64,000 bases of DNA from Streptomyces sp. NRRL B-1140 (GCF_001280065.1 NZ_LGEA01000036.1:275360-339359), one strand, 5' to 3'; positions 1 to 8,889 are shown, numbered from the stretch's first letter. Numbers and translations: made by a program. The notes: generated by a model not told the origin, from the sequence alone.

Positions 1-475
1 CCCGGTCGAGCATCTCGATCGCCCGCTGCTTGGCGACCTTCTTGCTGACGTCGTGGTGGACCCGGTACGCCTCGACGATCTGCTGCCCCACCGAGTAGTA
101 GGGGTGCATCGCCGACAGCGGGTCCTGGAAGATCATGGCCATCTTCCGGCCGCGCAGCCGCCGTACGTCGTCGGGGTCGGCCGCGATGAGCTCCTGGCCA
201 TCCAGCCAGACCTCGCCGGAGACCTTGGCGCGCGCCGAGCGGTGCAGGCCCATCACGCCGAGCGAGGTGACCGACTTGCCGGAGCCGGACTCGCCCACGA
301 TGCCCAGGGTCTTGCCCTTGCGCACGTCGAAGCTGACGCCGTCGACGGACTTGACCAGGCCGTCGTCGGTGTCGAAGTGGATGCGCAGATCGCGGACGGA
401 CAGGAACACGTCGTCCGGGACGGACGCGGCGGTGGTGTCCGGTTCGCCGAGCGCGGCTTTGTCGAGCTTGCTCAC
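1..475 (-). CDS. Oligopeptide/dipeptide ABC transporter ATP-binding protein (OppD/DppD-like), 3' part outside window
   Basis: This is the N-terminal ~158 residues of an ABC importer ATPase that would energise uptake of small peptides through the neighbouring permeases. Reading inward from the right, a GTG at 475 gives a short tail and then a canonical nucleotide-binding fold, with Walker A GESGSGKS at about residues 61-68. A Q-loop region and an LSAMHPYYSVGQQI segment typical of the OppD/DppD family follow. The GTG overlaps the stop of the upstream permease by 4 bp (GTGA), so the genes are probably translationally coupled. The signature and Walker B motifs lie beyond the left edge. The substrate cannot be fixed from sequence; peptides are inferred from the family-5 binding protein in the operon. 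Confidence 0.93.
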   Translation of the reverse strand, partial: MSKLDKAALGEPDTTAASVPDDVFLSVRDLRIHFDTDDGLVKSVDGVSFDVRKGKTLGIVGESGSGKSVTSLGVMGLHRSARAKVSGEVWLDGQELIAADPDDVRRLRGRKMAMIFQDPLSAMHPYYSVGQQIVEAYRVHHDVSKKVAKQRAIEMLDR

Positions 476-1530
476 GAGTACCTCACCCGGGGGTCGATGG
501 CGGCGTACACCAGGTCGACGATCAGATTGCAGAAGACGATGAAGAACGCGGCGACCAGGGTCACGCCCATCACGATGGGCAGGTCGTTGTCCTTGATGGC
601 CTGCACCGAGTAGGCGCCGATGCCCTGGAGGGAGAACACGGTCTCGGTGAGCACCGCGGTGCCGACCAGGGTGCCGAAGTCCATGCCGAAGATGGTGACG
701 ATCGGGGTGAGTGCGGAGCGCAGGCCGTGCTTCGCCACGACCGTGGTCTCCTTCAGACCCTTGGCCCTGGCCGTCCTGATGTAGTCCTCGCTCATCGTCT
801 CCAGCATGCCCGCCCGGGTGAGCCGGGCGTAGAGCGCGGAGAAGAGGAAGGCGAGGCTGATCCAGGGGAGCATCAGGTGCCAGGCCCATTCGGCCGGGTT
901 GTCGGTGAAGGGGACGTAGTCGATGCTGTCCCAGACGGGGATCTCGTAGACGAAGAGCGCGAGCAGGATCTGGCCGGTGAAGAAGATCGGCAGCGAGACG
1001 CCGGCGAGCGCGATGAACATGGAGAAGCGGTCGATCGGCTTGCCCTTGCGCAGCGCCGAGATGACACCGGTCGTCACGCCCGTGACCAGCCAGATCACGG
1101 CCGCACCGACGGCCAGCGAGAAGGAGACGGGGATCCGCTGCTCCAACTGCGGCCACACCTCGATGTGGCTCTTGAAGGAGTACCCGAAGCAGGGTGCGCT
1201 GCAGTGCGTCGCGTCGGGACCGAACTTGTAGTCGGCGCCCACCACGAGGCCCTTGAGGAAGTCCCAGTACTGGACGTAGAGCGGCTGGTCCAGACCCAGG
1301 TTCTGCTTGATCGCGGCGACGGACGCGGGGTTCGCGTCCTTGCCGACGTACTGGGTGGCCAACTGGTCGGCCGTCTGCCCCCCGAGGCGGGGGACCAGGA
1401 AGAAGATGGCGAAGGTGACTGCGCTGACCACCAGCAGCAACAGCACTGCGCCCATGACGCGTCGGAGGATGTACGCAGCCACAGCGGTACGGCCCCGGGT
1501 GGCCGCGGCGGGGTCGTCCGCCGCGGCCAC
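472..1530 (-). CDS. Peptide ABC transporter permease (OppB/DppB-like)
   Basis: Inner-membrane channel subunit of the importer, 352 residues. After a short cytoplasmic leader it has the YILRRVMGAVLLLLVV first helix typical of DppB/OppB. A large extracytoplasmic loop follows with two cysteines (HCSAPCFGYS, about residue 107). Further helices lead to the EAA loop (SEDYIRTARAKGLKE, about residue 250) that docks on the ATPase. The GTG start at 1530 has an AAGG-type ribosome site a few bases upstream. It lies 43 bp downstream of the binding-protein gene and overlaps the ATPase gene by 4 bp, so it sits in one operon transcribed leftward. It is somewhat longer than enteric OppB because of the cysteine-bearing loop, which is common in actinomycete homologues. 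Confidence 0.92.
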   Translation of the reverse strand: MAAADDPAAATRGRTAVAAYILRRVMGAVLLLLVVSAVTFAIFFLVPRLGGQTADQLATQYVGKDANPASVAAIKQNLGLDQPLYVQYWDFLKGLVVGADYKFGPDATHCSAPCFGYSFKSHIEVWPQLEQRIPVSFSLAVGAAVIWLVTGVTTGVISALRKGKPIDRFSMFIALAGVSLPIFFTGQILLALFVYEIPVWDSIDYVPFTDNPAEWAWHLMLPWISLAFLFSALYARLTRAGMLETMSEDYIRTARAKGLKETTVVAKHGLRSALTPIVTIFGMDFGTLVGTAVLTETVFSLQGIGAYSVQAIKDNDLPIVMGVTLVAAFFIVFCNLIVDLVYAAIDPRVRYS

Positions 1531-1573
1531 CCGGTGCCTTCACCTGCCTTTCGAAAGGATCCGGCCTGCTGAA

Positions 1574-3319
1574 TTACTTCGCGGAGCTCATCAGCAGGTA
1601 GTCGTACATGCCCAGGTAGGCCTGCGTGACCGTGACGTTCTGCGCGGACGTCGGCCGGAGCAGCAGGTTCTTGCGGTAGATCAGCGGGACGACCGAGGCG
1701 TTGTCGAGCACCATCTTGTCGATGTCACCCCAGGCCTTGGTGCGGGCCGCGTCGTCGGTGTTGGCGATCGCGTCCGTCAGGGCCTTGTTGATCTTCGGGT
1801 CGTCCAGCTCCATCAGGTTGTTGCCGCCCGAGGGCTTGATGGCGGCACCGTTGATGATCTGGTCGAGGAAGCCGTAGCCGGTCGGCCAGTCGGCACCCCA
1901 CGCCATCGAGAGCATGCCGAGCTTGTTGTCGTGGACGTAGCTCGGGACACCGGCGAAGTTCGAGAAGTACTTGCCGGAGGGGAACTGCTTGATCTCGACG
2001 TTGATGCCGATCTTCTTCAGCGACGCCTGGACGGCGGTCGCCGCGGCGACCTCGGCGGGACGGTCGGAGCGGGCCGTCAGGATCGTGTTGAAGCCGTTCG
2101 GCTTGCCGCACGCCTTCAGGGCCTCCTTGGCCTTGGCCACGTCACCCTTGTGACCTTCGGTCGCGTAGGTGTCGAACTTGGTGTAGCCGTTCACCGACGG
2201 CGGCAGCAGCGTGGTCGCCACGTCGCCCTTGGGCGAACCGCCCATGGCGTCGAGCACCGACTGCTTGTCGAGGCCCCACTGCACGGCCTTGCGGCAGTCG
2301 GCGTTGTCGAACGGCTTCACGTTCACGTTGAGCGCGATGTACTGCGTGGCGCCCGCGTAGGAGCCGTCCGTCTGGTTGGCGTACTTGCCGCGCAGCACCT
2401 TCGGCTGGGTCTGCGGCTGCACACCGGTGCCGGCCGCGTCAGCCGTGATCTTGTCGGAGAGCAGGTCGTTGTCGACCGTCACCGGGTTGACCTTGAACTT
2501 GATCGTGATCTTGTCCGGCAGGGCCTTGCGGACCGGGTCCGTCTTGGCGTCCCACTGCTTGTTGCGCACGAGGGTGGCGCCGCGGCCCTCCTCGTAGGAC
2601 TGGAACTGGTACGGGCCGGTGGACTGGATGGCCTGCACGTACTTCGCACCGGTGTCCTTCGCCTGCGGCACGGGGGCCGTCTGCGAGAACGTCGCCAGGT
2701 AGTCGAAGTCGGCGAACGGCTGCTTCAGCTTGAAGACGATCGTCCGGTCGTCCGGCGTCTCGATGGACTTGATGCCCTCGGCGGACTTGTCCTTGTAGGG
2801 GCCCTTGTACTTGTCGCCGCCCTCCAGGTACGACTTGAAGTACGTCGGGCCGTTGGACAGCGCCTCGGGCGCGAAGTTGGAGCGCTCGATGGCGTACTTC
2901 ACGTCCTTGGACGTCACCGGGGTGCCGTCCTGGAACTTCACACCGGCACGCAGCTTGTACGTCCAGGTCTTGGCGTCCGGGCTGGACTTGCCGAGCCCCT
3001 CGGCGAGGTCCGGCACGACCTCCAGGCCCGCCTTGCCCGCCGCCGGCTTGAACGTGGTGAGCGTCCGGCCGTAGAGGCGGGAGAAGTTCTGGACCCAGCC
3101 GTAGTACGTGTTGCCGGGGTCGAGGGAGTCCGGCACGTCCGAGTGCTCGTACGTGACCGTCCCTCCCTTCTTGTCCGACGCGTTGACGATCGAGTTCAGC
3201 GCGGCGTCCTTCTTGCCGTTGCCTCCCCCGTCGTTGTCGTCGCCTCCGCCGCACGCGGCAGCACCCAGCGACAGTGCCAGGACCGACGCAACGCCGGCGG
3301 TCACCCTTCTCGTCTTCAC
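1574..3319 (-). CDS. Peptide ABC transporter substrate-binding lipoprotein (SBP family 5)
   Basis: Extracytoplasmic solute receptor of the importer, anchored as a lipoprotein. From the GTG at 3319 it starts with K-T-R-R, a hydrophobic stretch and a lipobox ending GAAAC (cysteine near residue 23), then a Gly/Asp-rich tether. The mature part is a family-5 binding protein of about 560 residues, with typical segments such as LAEGLGKSSPDAKTWTYKLR and a later MAWGADWP motif. I chose 3319 because an AGGGGG ribosome site sits 9 bases upstream and the signal peptide then has normal length. A second in-frame GTG at 3349 overlaps the stop of the upstream permease and would add ten residues. It lies between the two permease genes in the opp-like operon. 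Confidence 0.93.
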   Translation of the reverse strand: MKTRRVTAGVASVLALSLGAAACGGGDDNDGGGNGKKDAALNSIVNASDKKGGTVTYEHSDVPDSLDPGNTYYGWVQNFSRLYGRTLTTFKPAAGKAGLEVVPDLAEGLGKSSPDAKTWTYKLRAGVKFQDGTPVTSKDVKYAIERSNFAPEALSNGPTYFKSYLEGGDKYKGPYKDKSAEGIKSIETPDDRTIVFKLKQPFADFDYLATFSQTAPVPQAKDTGAKYVQAIQSTGPYQFQSYEEGRGATLVRNKQWDAKTDPVRKALPDKITIKFKVNPVTVDNDLLSDKITADAAGTGVQPQTQPKVLRGKYANQTDGSYAGATQYIALNVNVKPFDNADCRKAVQWGLDKQSVLDAMGGSPKGDVATTLLPPSVNGYTKFDTYATEGHKGDVAKAKEALKACGKPNGFNTILTARSDRPAEVAAATAVQASLKKIGINVEIKQFPSGKYFSNFAGVPSYVHDNKLGMLSMAWGADWPTGYGFLDQIINGAAIKPSGGNNLMELDDPKINKALTDAIANTDDAARTKAWGDIDKMVLDNASVVPLIYRKNLLLRPTSAQNVTVTQAYLGMYDYLLMSSAK

Positions 3320-3345
3320 CTGAGGAAGCCCCCTCATTCGATGGA

Positions 3346-4344
3346 TCACTTGCTGCGAGGGTCGAGGGCGTCACGCAGCCCGTCACCCAGCAGGTTGAAG
3401 GCCAGGACGGTGATGAAGATCGCCAGTCCGGGCACGAACATGTACTGCGGATCAGCCGTGTAGAGATCCACAGCGTTGCTGAGCATGCCGCCCCAGGAAG
3501 CCTGCGGCGGCGCGATACCGACGCCGAGGAAGCTCAGCGCGGCCTCGAACAGGATGTTCGTCGGGATGATCAGCGTCGCGTAGACGAGGATCGGTGCGAC
3601 GAGGTTCGGGAGGAGCTCCCGGAACAGGATGTACGGGCCGCGCGCCCCGAGGCTCGTGGAGGCCTCGATGAACTCCCGCTTGCGCAGGGTCATCGTCTGG
3701 GCGCGCACGATGCGGCCGATGTACGGCCAGCTGAAGAAGCCGATCACGAAGATCAGCACGCAGATGCGCAGCGGCAGGCCTTCGAGACCGAAGAACCCGT
3801 CCTGCACGGAGGCGGAGATCGAGATGGCGAACAGCAGCAGAGGGAAGGCCAGGAACGTGTCCATGAGCCTGCTGATCACGCTGTCGATCCAGCCGCCGTA
3901 GTACCCGGCGACGACACCGAGCACGGTGCCGATGCACACGGACAGCAGCGTGGCGCCGCCCGCGACCAGGAGGGAGACCCAGGAGCCGTCGATGATGCGG
4001 GCGAGCATGTCCCGGCCGTACTGGGGGTCCACGCCGAGCGGGTGGTCCCAGCTCATTCCTCCCCAGCCGCCCTTGGGAGCGAGCAGTGCGGGGTCGATGA
4101 GGTCCTGGTTGAACTTGTTGGGATCGAGGTTGAAGATCCACAGGATCGGCTTGGAGAACACCGCCAGCAGCGTGAGCAGGATGACGACGACGCCTCCCGC
4201 CATCGCCACCTTGTCCCGCTTGAAGCGCATCCAGGCGATCTGAGTGAGCGAGCGCCCTTCGATCTGGCTCTTCTTGACCCCGGAGAGCACGGCCTCGGGC
4301 TGTGCTCCGGCTTCCGCCCCGGTGGTCTCGATCGGTGCGGTCAC
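3346..4344 (-). CDS. Peptide ABC transporter permease (OppC/DppC-like)
   Basis: Second membrane channel subunit of the importer, 332 residues, and the first gene of the operon. A ~30-residue cytoplasmic tail precedes IAWMRFKRDKVAMAGG, the N-terminal signature of OppC-type proteins (OppC_N domain). Six helices follow, with an EAA loop at FIEASTSLGARGPYILFRELLPN and a C-terminal LGDGLRDALDPRSK ending typical of the family. The 340-bp region upstream contains the likely operon promoter. The order permease, receptor, permease, ATPase differs from the enteric receptor-first order but is common in actinomycetes. Confidence 0.93.
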   Translation of the reverse strand: MTAPIETTGAEAGAQPEAVLSGVKKSQIEGRSLTQIAWMRFKRDKVAMAGGVVVILLTLLAVFSKPILWIFNLDPNKFNQDLIDPALLAPKGGWGGMSWDHPLGVDPQYGRDMLARIIDGSWVSLLVAGGATLLSVCIGTVLGVVAGYYGGWIDSVISRLMDTFLAFPLLLFAISISASVQDGFFGLEGLPLRICVLIFVIGFFSWPYIGRIVRAQTMTLRKREFIEASTSLGARGPYILFRELLPNLVAPILVYATLIIPTNILFEAALSFLGVGIAPPQASWGGMLSNAVDLYTADPQYMFVPGLAIFITVLAFNLLGDGLRDALDPRSK

Positions 4345-4687
4345 GGTGCGATTGACCCCTCTCGGGCCGGCGATCGCCGAGCCCCTGGTGCCGCGGTAGC
4401 GGTTTTGTTTGTCTCGTACACGAGACCGACCCGGTCCGTGTCTTGCCGGGAGTCTTCAACGCTTTGGCGATCTGTTGCCAGACTTGGCGATGAAAGGATG
4501 CGTAAACGTGATGCTGTCTGCGAGGTTCCGTTATCCGGACACGGGGTAACAGGGGTCGGACACCCCAGGACAGGGGCATTTTAGGACACCAGTGAACTTT
4601 CCGACCTCATCTACGCGCGGAGAGCTGAACGGCTGTCGCGTTCGAGGGGTGGCGGGAAGGGGCTCCCGGGGGGGTGCTTCAGGCCGC
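4345..4687. promoter_or_regulatory. Intergenic region with the likely opp-like operon promoter and operator candidates
   Basis: No gene is visible here. It separates the leftward peptide-importer operon from the end of an SseB-like gene. A perfect inverted repeat, GTCTCGT-AC-ACGAGAC, lies at 4411-4426, about 70 bp upstream of the permease start. Two direct copies of TTGGCGAT lie at 4464-4471 and 4484-4491, spaced 20 bp apart (about two helical turns). These are plausible regulator sites for the importer. I could not identify convincing -35/-10 boxes. Confidence 0.45.
4411..4426. promoter_or_regulatory. Palindromic operator candidate upstream of the peptide importer
   Basis: GTCTCGTACACGAGAC has two perfect 7-bp arms around a 2-bp centre. 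It lies 67 bp upstream of the oppC-like start codon, a normal place for an operator overlapping a promoter or 5' leader. The cognate regulator is unknown. Confidence 0.4.
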
Positions 4688-5488
4688 TCAGTACCGGCCC
4701 TGGACCGGAGGGTAGCCGTACCCGGAGGCCGGTGCCTGGACGGGGGCGGTGGCGTGGGCCTCGCGGTCGTAGAACGGGCGCGCGTTCTCGCGCAGCCACA
4801 TCGCCACCGGGTCGTGCTCGTCGGACATCGCGACGGTCGACACGGGCAGCCCGTCCGGTACGGCGCCGAGGGACTGCTGCATCATCGCGCGCACCGAGTC
4901 CACGGCCGGGGGCGAGGTGTCGTACACGTCCAGTCCGATGGCGAGGTACGGCGCCCCGAGGGCGGGCTGCACCCAGGCCCGGCGCAGCGAGCGGACGGCC
5001 GGGGTGCGGTGGGCGTTCTGCGCGAGCAGGGCGTAGAACTGCGGGACCTCGATGGCGGGTTCGGACAGACGCAGGGGCCCGGCGGGCTGGCGGTCCAGGC
5101 CCGTGGCGATCCGGCGCAGGTCGAGCCACGGAATGCCGACGCCGCCGCCGGGGGCGTGCGGGTTGAGCCAGAGGCCGTAGTGGTCGGGGTAGAGGGCGCG
5201 GGCCACGTCGAGTCCGTCGATCACCTCGTACGAGCGGTTCCAGCCGCTGGCGGAGAGCTCCTGGGCGGAGGTCACGCAGGGGGCGTAGCCGTGGCCGTCG
5301 ACGTCCATGTTCCCGTACTGGGCGTCGGGGGAGCCTGCCTGGCCGTGCCACAGGAGCATCCAGATCTGGCCGGTGTGCGGGGTCGCGAGCGCGCGCAGGA
5401 GTGCCTCGTAGGCGTCGTAACGCCCAGGCGTGACCTGGCGCAGCATGTGCTCGACCTGTCCGGCCGCGGCCGTGCCGCTCGCGCTCAC
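4688..5488 (-). CDS. SseB-family protein (enhanced serine sensitivity), copy 1
   Basis: A soluble 266-residue protein of the SseB family, named for the E. coli protein whose overproduction raises serine sensitivity; its biochemistry is not established. The N-terminal half resembles the SseB N-terminal domain. The C-terminal half ends in the motif DPVAMWLRENARPFYDRE, which the neighbouring paralogue also carries as DPVGTWMRDRVRPFYQR. I chose the GTG at 5488 because GAAGGGG lies 8 bases upstream; an in-frame TTG 21 bp earlier is less likely. A Gly/Pro/Tyr-rich tail follows the domain. It is the second of two SseB paralogues on the minus strand, close to the glycine/serine operon, so a link to serine tolerance is plausible but inferred. 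Confidence 0.8.
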   Translation of the reverse strand: MSASGTAAAGQVEHMLRQVTPGRYDAYEALLRALATPHTGQIWMLLWHGQAGSPDAQYGNMDVDGHGYAPCVTSAQELSASGWNRSYEVIDGLDVARALYPDHYGLWLNPHAPGGGVGIPWLDLRRIATGLDRQPAGPLRLSEPAIEVPQFYALLAQNAHRTPAVRSLRRAWVQPALGAPYLAIGLDVYDTSPPAVDSVRAMMQQSLGAVPDGLPVSTVAMSDEHDPVAMWLRENARPFYDREAHATAPVQAPASGYGYPPVQGRY

Positions 5489-5590
5489 CTTTACCGCCCC
5501 TTCGTACAACGCCTCGACGGTGCCCTAGCTTAAGCCCGCCCACCGGGTGGAGGGTTGCCCACGTTTGGCGGGTGCGGGTCCGTTTTTGGC

Positions 5591-5615
5591 TTGTCGCGCA
5601 GTTCCCCGCGCCCCT
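5591..5615. repeat. Dispersed Streptomyces-type intergenic GC repeat
   Basis: TTGTCGCGCAGTTCCCCGCG followed by CCCCT matches a short GC-rich element that I recall as very common between Streptomyces genes. It lies between the two SseB-like genes. Related sequence recurs at 58869-58923, and a derivative lies inside an ABC transporter gene at 51821-51862. Confidence 0.5.
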
Positions 5616-5626
5616 GAGGCGCAGCC

Positions 5627-6415
5627 CTACCGCTGATAGAACGGCCGGACCCGGTCCCGCATCCAGGTGCCCACCGGGTCGTCCGTCACGTCCAGCAGCA
5701 CCAGGTTGACCGGCCAGGGGGCCGGGGCCGTGGTGACGGCGCGGGTGAGGGCGTCCAAGGGGAGGGCGCGCAGGTCGCCTTCCCACTGGGAGAGTTCGAC
5801 GCCGACGAACATCACCGGGTCGGCGGTCTCGATCGCCGCGAGGCAGCGGCGGGCGGTGACCACGACGCCGGTCGCCTCGAACTCCGCCGAGGCGGCGGCG
5901 AGGAAGTCCACCGGGTCGTCCTGCCAGTCCGGCTCGAACAGGCGGACCCGGCCGCCGCTCGCGGGGCCGTCCAGCGGGGTCCGGCCGGCCCGGCACAGCT
6001 CGGCCACGGCGGGCGGCGGGAGCGGGATGCCCACCACTCCGCCCGGGTTGATCGCTATCCCCGCGTGCGGGGGCAGGCCGCGGGCGAACTCCACCGCGGG
6101 CGCGATGGTGTACGACAGGTGCGAACCGGCGACCTGGCGGAACTGCTCCTCGGAGCTGAACACCGGTACGAACGCCTGGCCGTCGATCTCGATGCCGGGC
6201 AGGTCGAGGGGGCCGCTGTGCGGGCCGCCGCCGTTGGGCAGCGGGATCCACACGAAACTCCGGCCGAGCACCTCGACGATCCGCCCGCCGGCCGCCGGTC
6301 CCGCGCCGAGGGAGGCCGAGAGCACCTCCTCCAGCTCGTTGCCGGGCCAGCCGCCGTGCGGGTGGGTCTGCGTCTGCGCCGGGAAGTCCGCGGAGAAGTC
6401 CGCCGGGATGTCCAT
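5627..6415 (-). CDS. SseB-family protein (enhanced serine sensitivity), copy 2
   Basis: A 262-residue paralogue of the downstream gene. An N-terminal acidic/Pro-rich leader is followed by NELEEVLSASL and an SseB N-terminal domain with RSFVWIPLPNGG and FVPVFSSEEQF. A second domain ends in DDPVGTWMRDRVRPFYQR, close to the C-terminal motif of copy 1. No signal peptide or membrane segment is present, so it is cytoplasmic. The 138-bp gap to copy 1 contains a dispersed GC repeat, so the two may not be tightly co-transcribed. The arrangement beside gcvT, gcvH, glyA and sdaA is suggestive, but the function is unproven. Confidence 0.8.
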   Translation of the reverse strand: MDIPADFSADFPAQTQTHPHGGWPGNELEEVLSASLGAGPAAGGRIVEVLGRSFVWIPLPNGGGPHSGPLDLPGIEIDGQAFVPVFSSEEQFRQVAGSHLSYTIAPAVEFARGLPPHAGIAINPGGVVGIPLPPPAVAELCRAGRTPLDGPASGGRVRLFEPDWQDDPVDFLAAASAEFEATGVVVTARRCLAAIETADPVMFVGVELSQWEGDLRALPLDALTRAVTTAPAPWPVNLVLLDVTDDPVGTWMRDRVRPFYQR

Positions 6416-6519
6416 CTGCCTACCGCCTGCCTGGAACCACTACTGAGGCTCAAAAGGCTAACGGCTGACGGACGCCGCGCGGCAGGAGGAAGGCCGCCCT
6501 CGTGGACGGTCGCGCGGGC

Positions 6520-7185
6520 TCAGCCCGTGAAGCCGATTCTGCGGAGGCTGTTCGCCGCGTCCCGGTCGGCCAGGACGGCCGAGGCGCAGCCGGCGGGGAG
6601 GTCGCCGCGCTCCACCGCGCGCAGCAGGCGGGTGCTCGCCGCGCGGTGGCGCAGGAACGCGTAGCGCGAGACGCCGCGGCCGCGGTCGCGCTGGCCGGCC
6701 AGGGCCTGTTCGGGCGTGACGTCGAGCAGGAGGAGGTGCAGGGCGCCGCCGCGGCGGCGCGCTTCGCGGGCGAGCCAGCGGCGGACCCAGGCCTGGGTGC
6801 CGCAGTCGTGCACGACGACGCCCTCACCCGTGCGCAGGGCGCGCCGCAGCCCGGCGTAGTGGGCGAGGCGGACGAGCGGGCGGTAGAGCGCGTACGGCAG
6901 GGCGCGCGGCATGCGGCGGGCCCAGCGGTCGCGGGTGTCCTGGGAGTCGATGCGCCGGCCCGGCACCGCGCGGCGCATCAGGGTGGACTTGCCGCTGCCC
7001 GGCAGACCCGTGACCACGACGAGGTCGCGGGGGCCGAACAACAGCGCGTGCGGGCTCCGGCCGGCCCGGTCGCGCAGATCGCGGACGACCGGCGCCGGTG
7101 CCGGAGCGCGGACCGCCCGGGCCGGTGCGGCCGGCTGCTCGGGCAGCGCGATGCCCGTCGTCGCGTACGCGGTGGTCCTGTTCAC
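6520..7185 (-). CDS. P-loop ATPase/kinase-like protein
   Basis: A 221-residue P-loop NTPase of the small kinase/zeta-like AAA type. The N-terminal 60 residues are Ala/Pro-rich. The core begins with DLVVVTGLPGSGKST (Walker A). A DSQDTRDRW segment follows, then a GEGVVVHDCGTQAWVRRWL strand, a basic loop (REARRRGG) and LLLLDVTPEQALAGQRDRGR, which resembles the lid region of nucleotide or sugar kinases. The GTG at 7185 is chosen because GGGAGGA sits 8 bases upstream; longer in-frame extensions lack a ribosome site. It is divergent from the glycine operon. The substrate is unknown. Confidence 0.75.
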   Translation of the reverse strand: MNRTTAYATTGIALPEQPAAPARAVRAPAPAPVVRDLRDRAGRSPHALLFGPRDLVVVTGLPGSGKSTLMRRAVPGRRIDSQDTRDRWARRMPRALPYALYRPLVRLAHYAGLRRALRTGEGVVVHDCGTQAWVRRWLAREARRRGGALHLLLLDVTPEQALAGQRDRGRGVSRYAFLRHRAASTRLLRAVERGDLPAGCASAVLADRDAANSLRRIGFTG

Positions 7186-7412
7186 CGTGATCGTCCTCCC
7201 CTGGGGCCAGGTACGAGGTCCATCCCCGCCGAGTGTAAAGAGAAGGTAATGCCGCAGGCCTCTCATTTACGTGCCCGTCCTGCAACAGGGCTGCTACAGG
7301 TCGCTGCGTCCGGCGCGACGTCACTCGTGCACTCCATGGAAAAGGTCCCCCTGCCGCGCCGGAAGGATGCGTGCAATGATGTGCCCGCCAACTGCATACC
7401 GGCCGTTTGAAT
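7186..7412. promoter_or_regulatory. Divergent promoter region between the P-loop kinase gene and the glycine riboswitch
   Basis: No gene is visible. Transcription of the glycine operon must start here, ahead of the riboswitch, and the leftward P-loop gene must also start here. I could not place -35/-10 boxes with confidence. A relatively A/G-rich patch at about 7235-7252 (gtgtaaagagaaggtaa) stands out from the surrounding GC-rich DNA. Confidence 0.4.
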
Positions 7413-7627
7413 CCGCGCGGGAGAGTCCTCAGCAGCAGTGGTCGCTGGGGCGCCGAAGGAGCAAGTCCCTCCCTTGAATCTCTCAGGCCCCGTTACCGCG
7501 CGGGCGAGGCACATCTGAAAAGCGGGCCGTCCCTCTGTGCGACCGGAGGCGTGGCCCCACCCAAGGTGCAAGTCAGGGCCCCCGTGGTCATGGCGAACCT
7601 CTCAGGTTCCGATGACAGATGGGGAGG
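7413..7627 (+). ncRNA. Tandem glycine riboswitch
   Basis: Two consecutive glycine-aptamer cores lie in the leader of gcvT. In aptamer 1, GGGAGAG (7419-7425) pairs with CTCTC, and the conserved GCGCCGAAGGAGCAA (7450-7464) and GAATCTCTCAGGC (7476-7488) are present; CCGCGCGG at 7413 and 7496 can form the closing helix. In aptamer 2, ACCCAAGGTGCAAG starts at 7559, GAACCTCTCAGGTTCC lies at 7595-7610, and the closing ACAGATGGGG (7615-7624) pairs with CCCTCTGT (7531-7538). Tandem glycine riboswitches upstream of gcvT are established in Streptomyces, where they switch on glycine cleavage for glycine detoxification. The start codon follows about 40 nt later with no obvious terminator hairpin, so control may act at another level. 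Confidence 0.93.
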
Positions 7628-7666
7628 AACGACCTCGCCCGTCATTGCCTTGGGAGACGACCGACC

Positions 7667-8788
7667 GTGAGCAGTACAGGAGAACTCCGTCACACCGCGC
7701 TCGATGCCCTGCATCGTTCGCTCGGCGCGACGATGACCGACTTCGCCGGCTGGGACATGCCTCTGCGCTACGGCTCCGAGCGCGACGAGCACACCGCCGT
7801 GCGCACGAAGGCCGGGCTCTTCGACCTTTCCCACATGGGCGAGATCACCGTCACCGGCCCGCAGGCCGCCGCCCTGCTGGACTTCGCCCTGGTGGGCAAC
7901 ATCGGCGGTGTGAAGCCGGGCCGGGCCCGCTACACCATGATCTGCCGGGCCGACGGCGGCATCCTCGACGACCTGATCGTCTACCGCCTGGGCGAGACCG
8001 AGTACATGGTCGTCGCCAACGCCTCCAACGCCCAGGTGGTGCTGGACGCGCTGACCGAGCGCGCCGCCGGTTTCGACGCCGAGGTGCGCGACGACCGGGA
8101 CGCCTACGCCCTGATCGCCGTCCAGGGGCCGGAGTCGTCCGGGATCCTGAAGTCCCTGACCGACGCCGACCTCGACGGACTGAAGTACTACGCCGGGCTG
8201 CCCGGCACGGTCGCGGGTGTCCCGGCCCTGATCGCCCGGACCGGTTACACCGGCGAGGACGGCTTCGAGCTGTTCGTGAAGCCCGGGCACGCCGTCGAGC
8301 TGTGGCAGGCGCTGACCAGGGCCGGCGAGGGCGTCGGCCTGGTCCCGTGCGGTCTTTCCTGCCGCGACACGCTGCGCCTGGAGGCGGGCATGCCGCTGTA
8401 CGGGCACGAGCTGACCACCTCCCTCACCCCCTTCGACGCCGGGCTCGGCCGGGTGGTGAAGTTCGAGAAGGAGGGCGACTTCGTGGGGCGCGAGGCCCTG
8501 CGCGAGGCCGCGGAGAACGCGCAGCACGAGCCGCCGCGCGTCCTGGTCGGCCTGATCGCCGAAGGCCGCCGGGTCCCCCGCGCCGGGTACGCCGTCGTCG
8601 CCGGCGGCAAGGTGATCGGCGAGGTCACTTCCGGGGCACCCTCCCCCACGCTGGGCAAGCCGATCGCGATGGCCTACGTCGACGCCATGTACTCCACGCC
8701 GGGCACGGCCGGTGTCGGTGTGGACATCCGGGGCAGTCACGAGCCGTACGAGGTCGTGGCGCTGCCGTTCTACAAGCGCCAGAAGTAA
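7667..8788 (+). CDS. gcvT: Aminomethyltransferase, T-protein of the glycine cleavage system
   Basis: The 373-residue T-protein takes the aminomethyl group from lipoyl-GcvH and, with tetrahydrofolate, releases ammonia and 5,10-methylene-THF. Family landmarks are clear: [28 protein letters not shown] at the N-terminus, [12 protein letters not shown] near residue 194, a [21 protein letters not shown] stretch and a C-terminal barrel-like domain. The start is the GTG at 7667, preceded by GGGAG about 10 bases upstream and located just after the glycine riboswitch. It is the first structural gene of the glycine operon and is followed by gcvH after 101 bp. The decarboxylase gcvP is not in the window and must be elsewhere. 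Confidence 0.97.
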   Translation: MSSTGELRHTALDALHRSLGATMTDFAGWDMPLRYGSERDEHTAVRTKAGLFDLSHMGEITVTGPQAAALLDFALVGNIGGVKPGRARYTMICRADGGILDDLIVYRLGETEYMVVANASNAQVVLDALTERAAGFDAEVRDDRDAYALIAVQGPESSGILKSLTDADLDGLKYYAGLPGTVAGVPALIARTGYTGEDGFELFVKPGHAVELWQALTRAGEGVGLVPCGLSCRDTLRLEAGMPLYGHELTTSLTPFDAGLGRVVKFEKEGDFVGREALREAAENAQHEPPRVLVGLIAEGRRVPRAGYAVVAGGKVIGEVTSGAPSPTLGKPIAMAYVDAMYSTPGTAGVGVDIRGSHEPYEVVALPFYKRQK

Positions 8789-8889
8789 CACTGGCCGAAG
8801 GGCCGCGGCAGCGACCTCGTGCCCGTCGTCCCAGCTCACCAGCAGTCCCCCTTCCACAGCACCTCCGCGCGTACAGGAGAATCCAGGCC

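Noticed and set aside
1471..1560. Terminator between the binding-protein and permease genes of the importer
   Set aside because: The 43-bp gap has no stable stem, and the overlapping downstream genes indicate a single operon.
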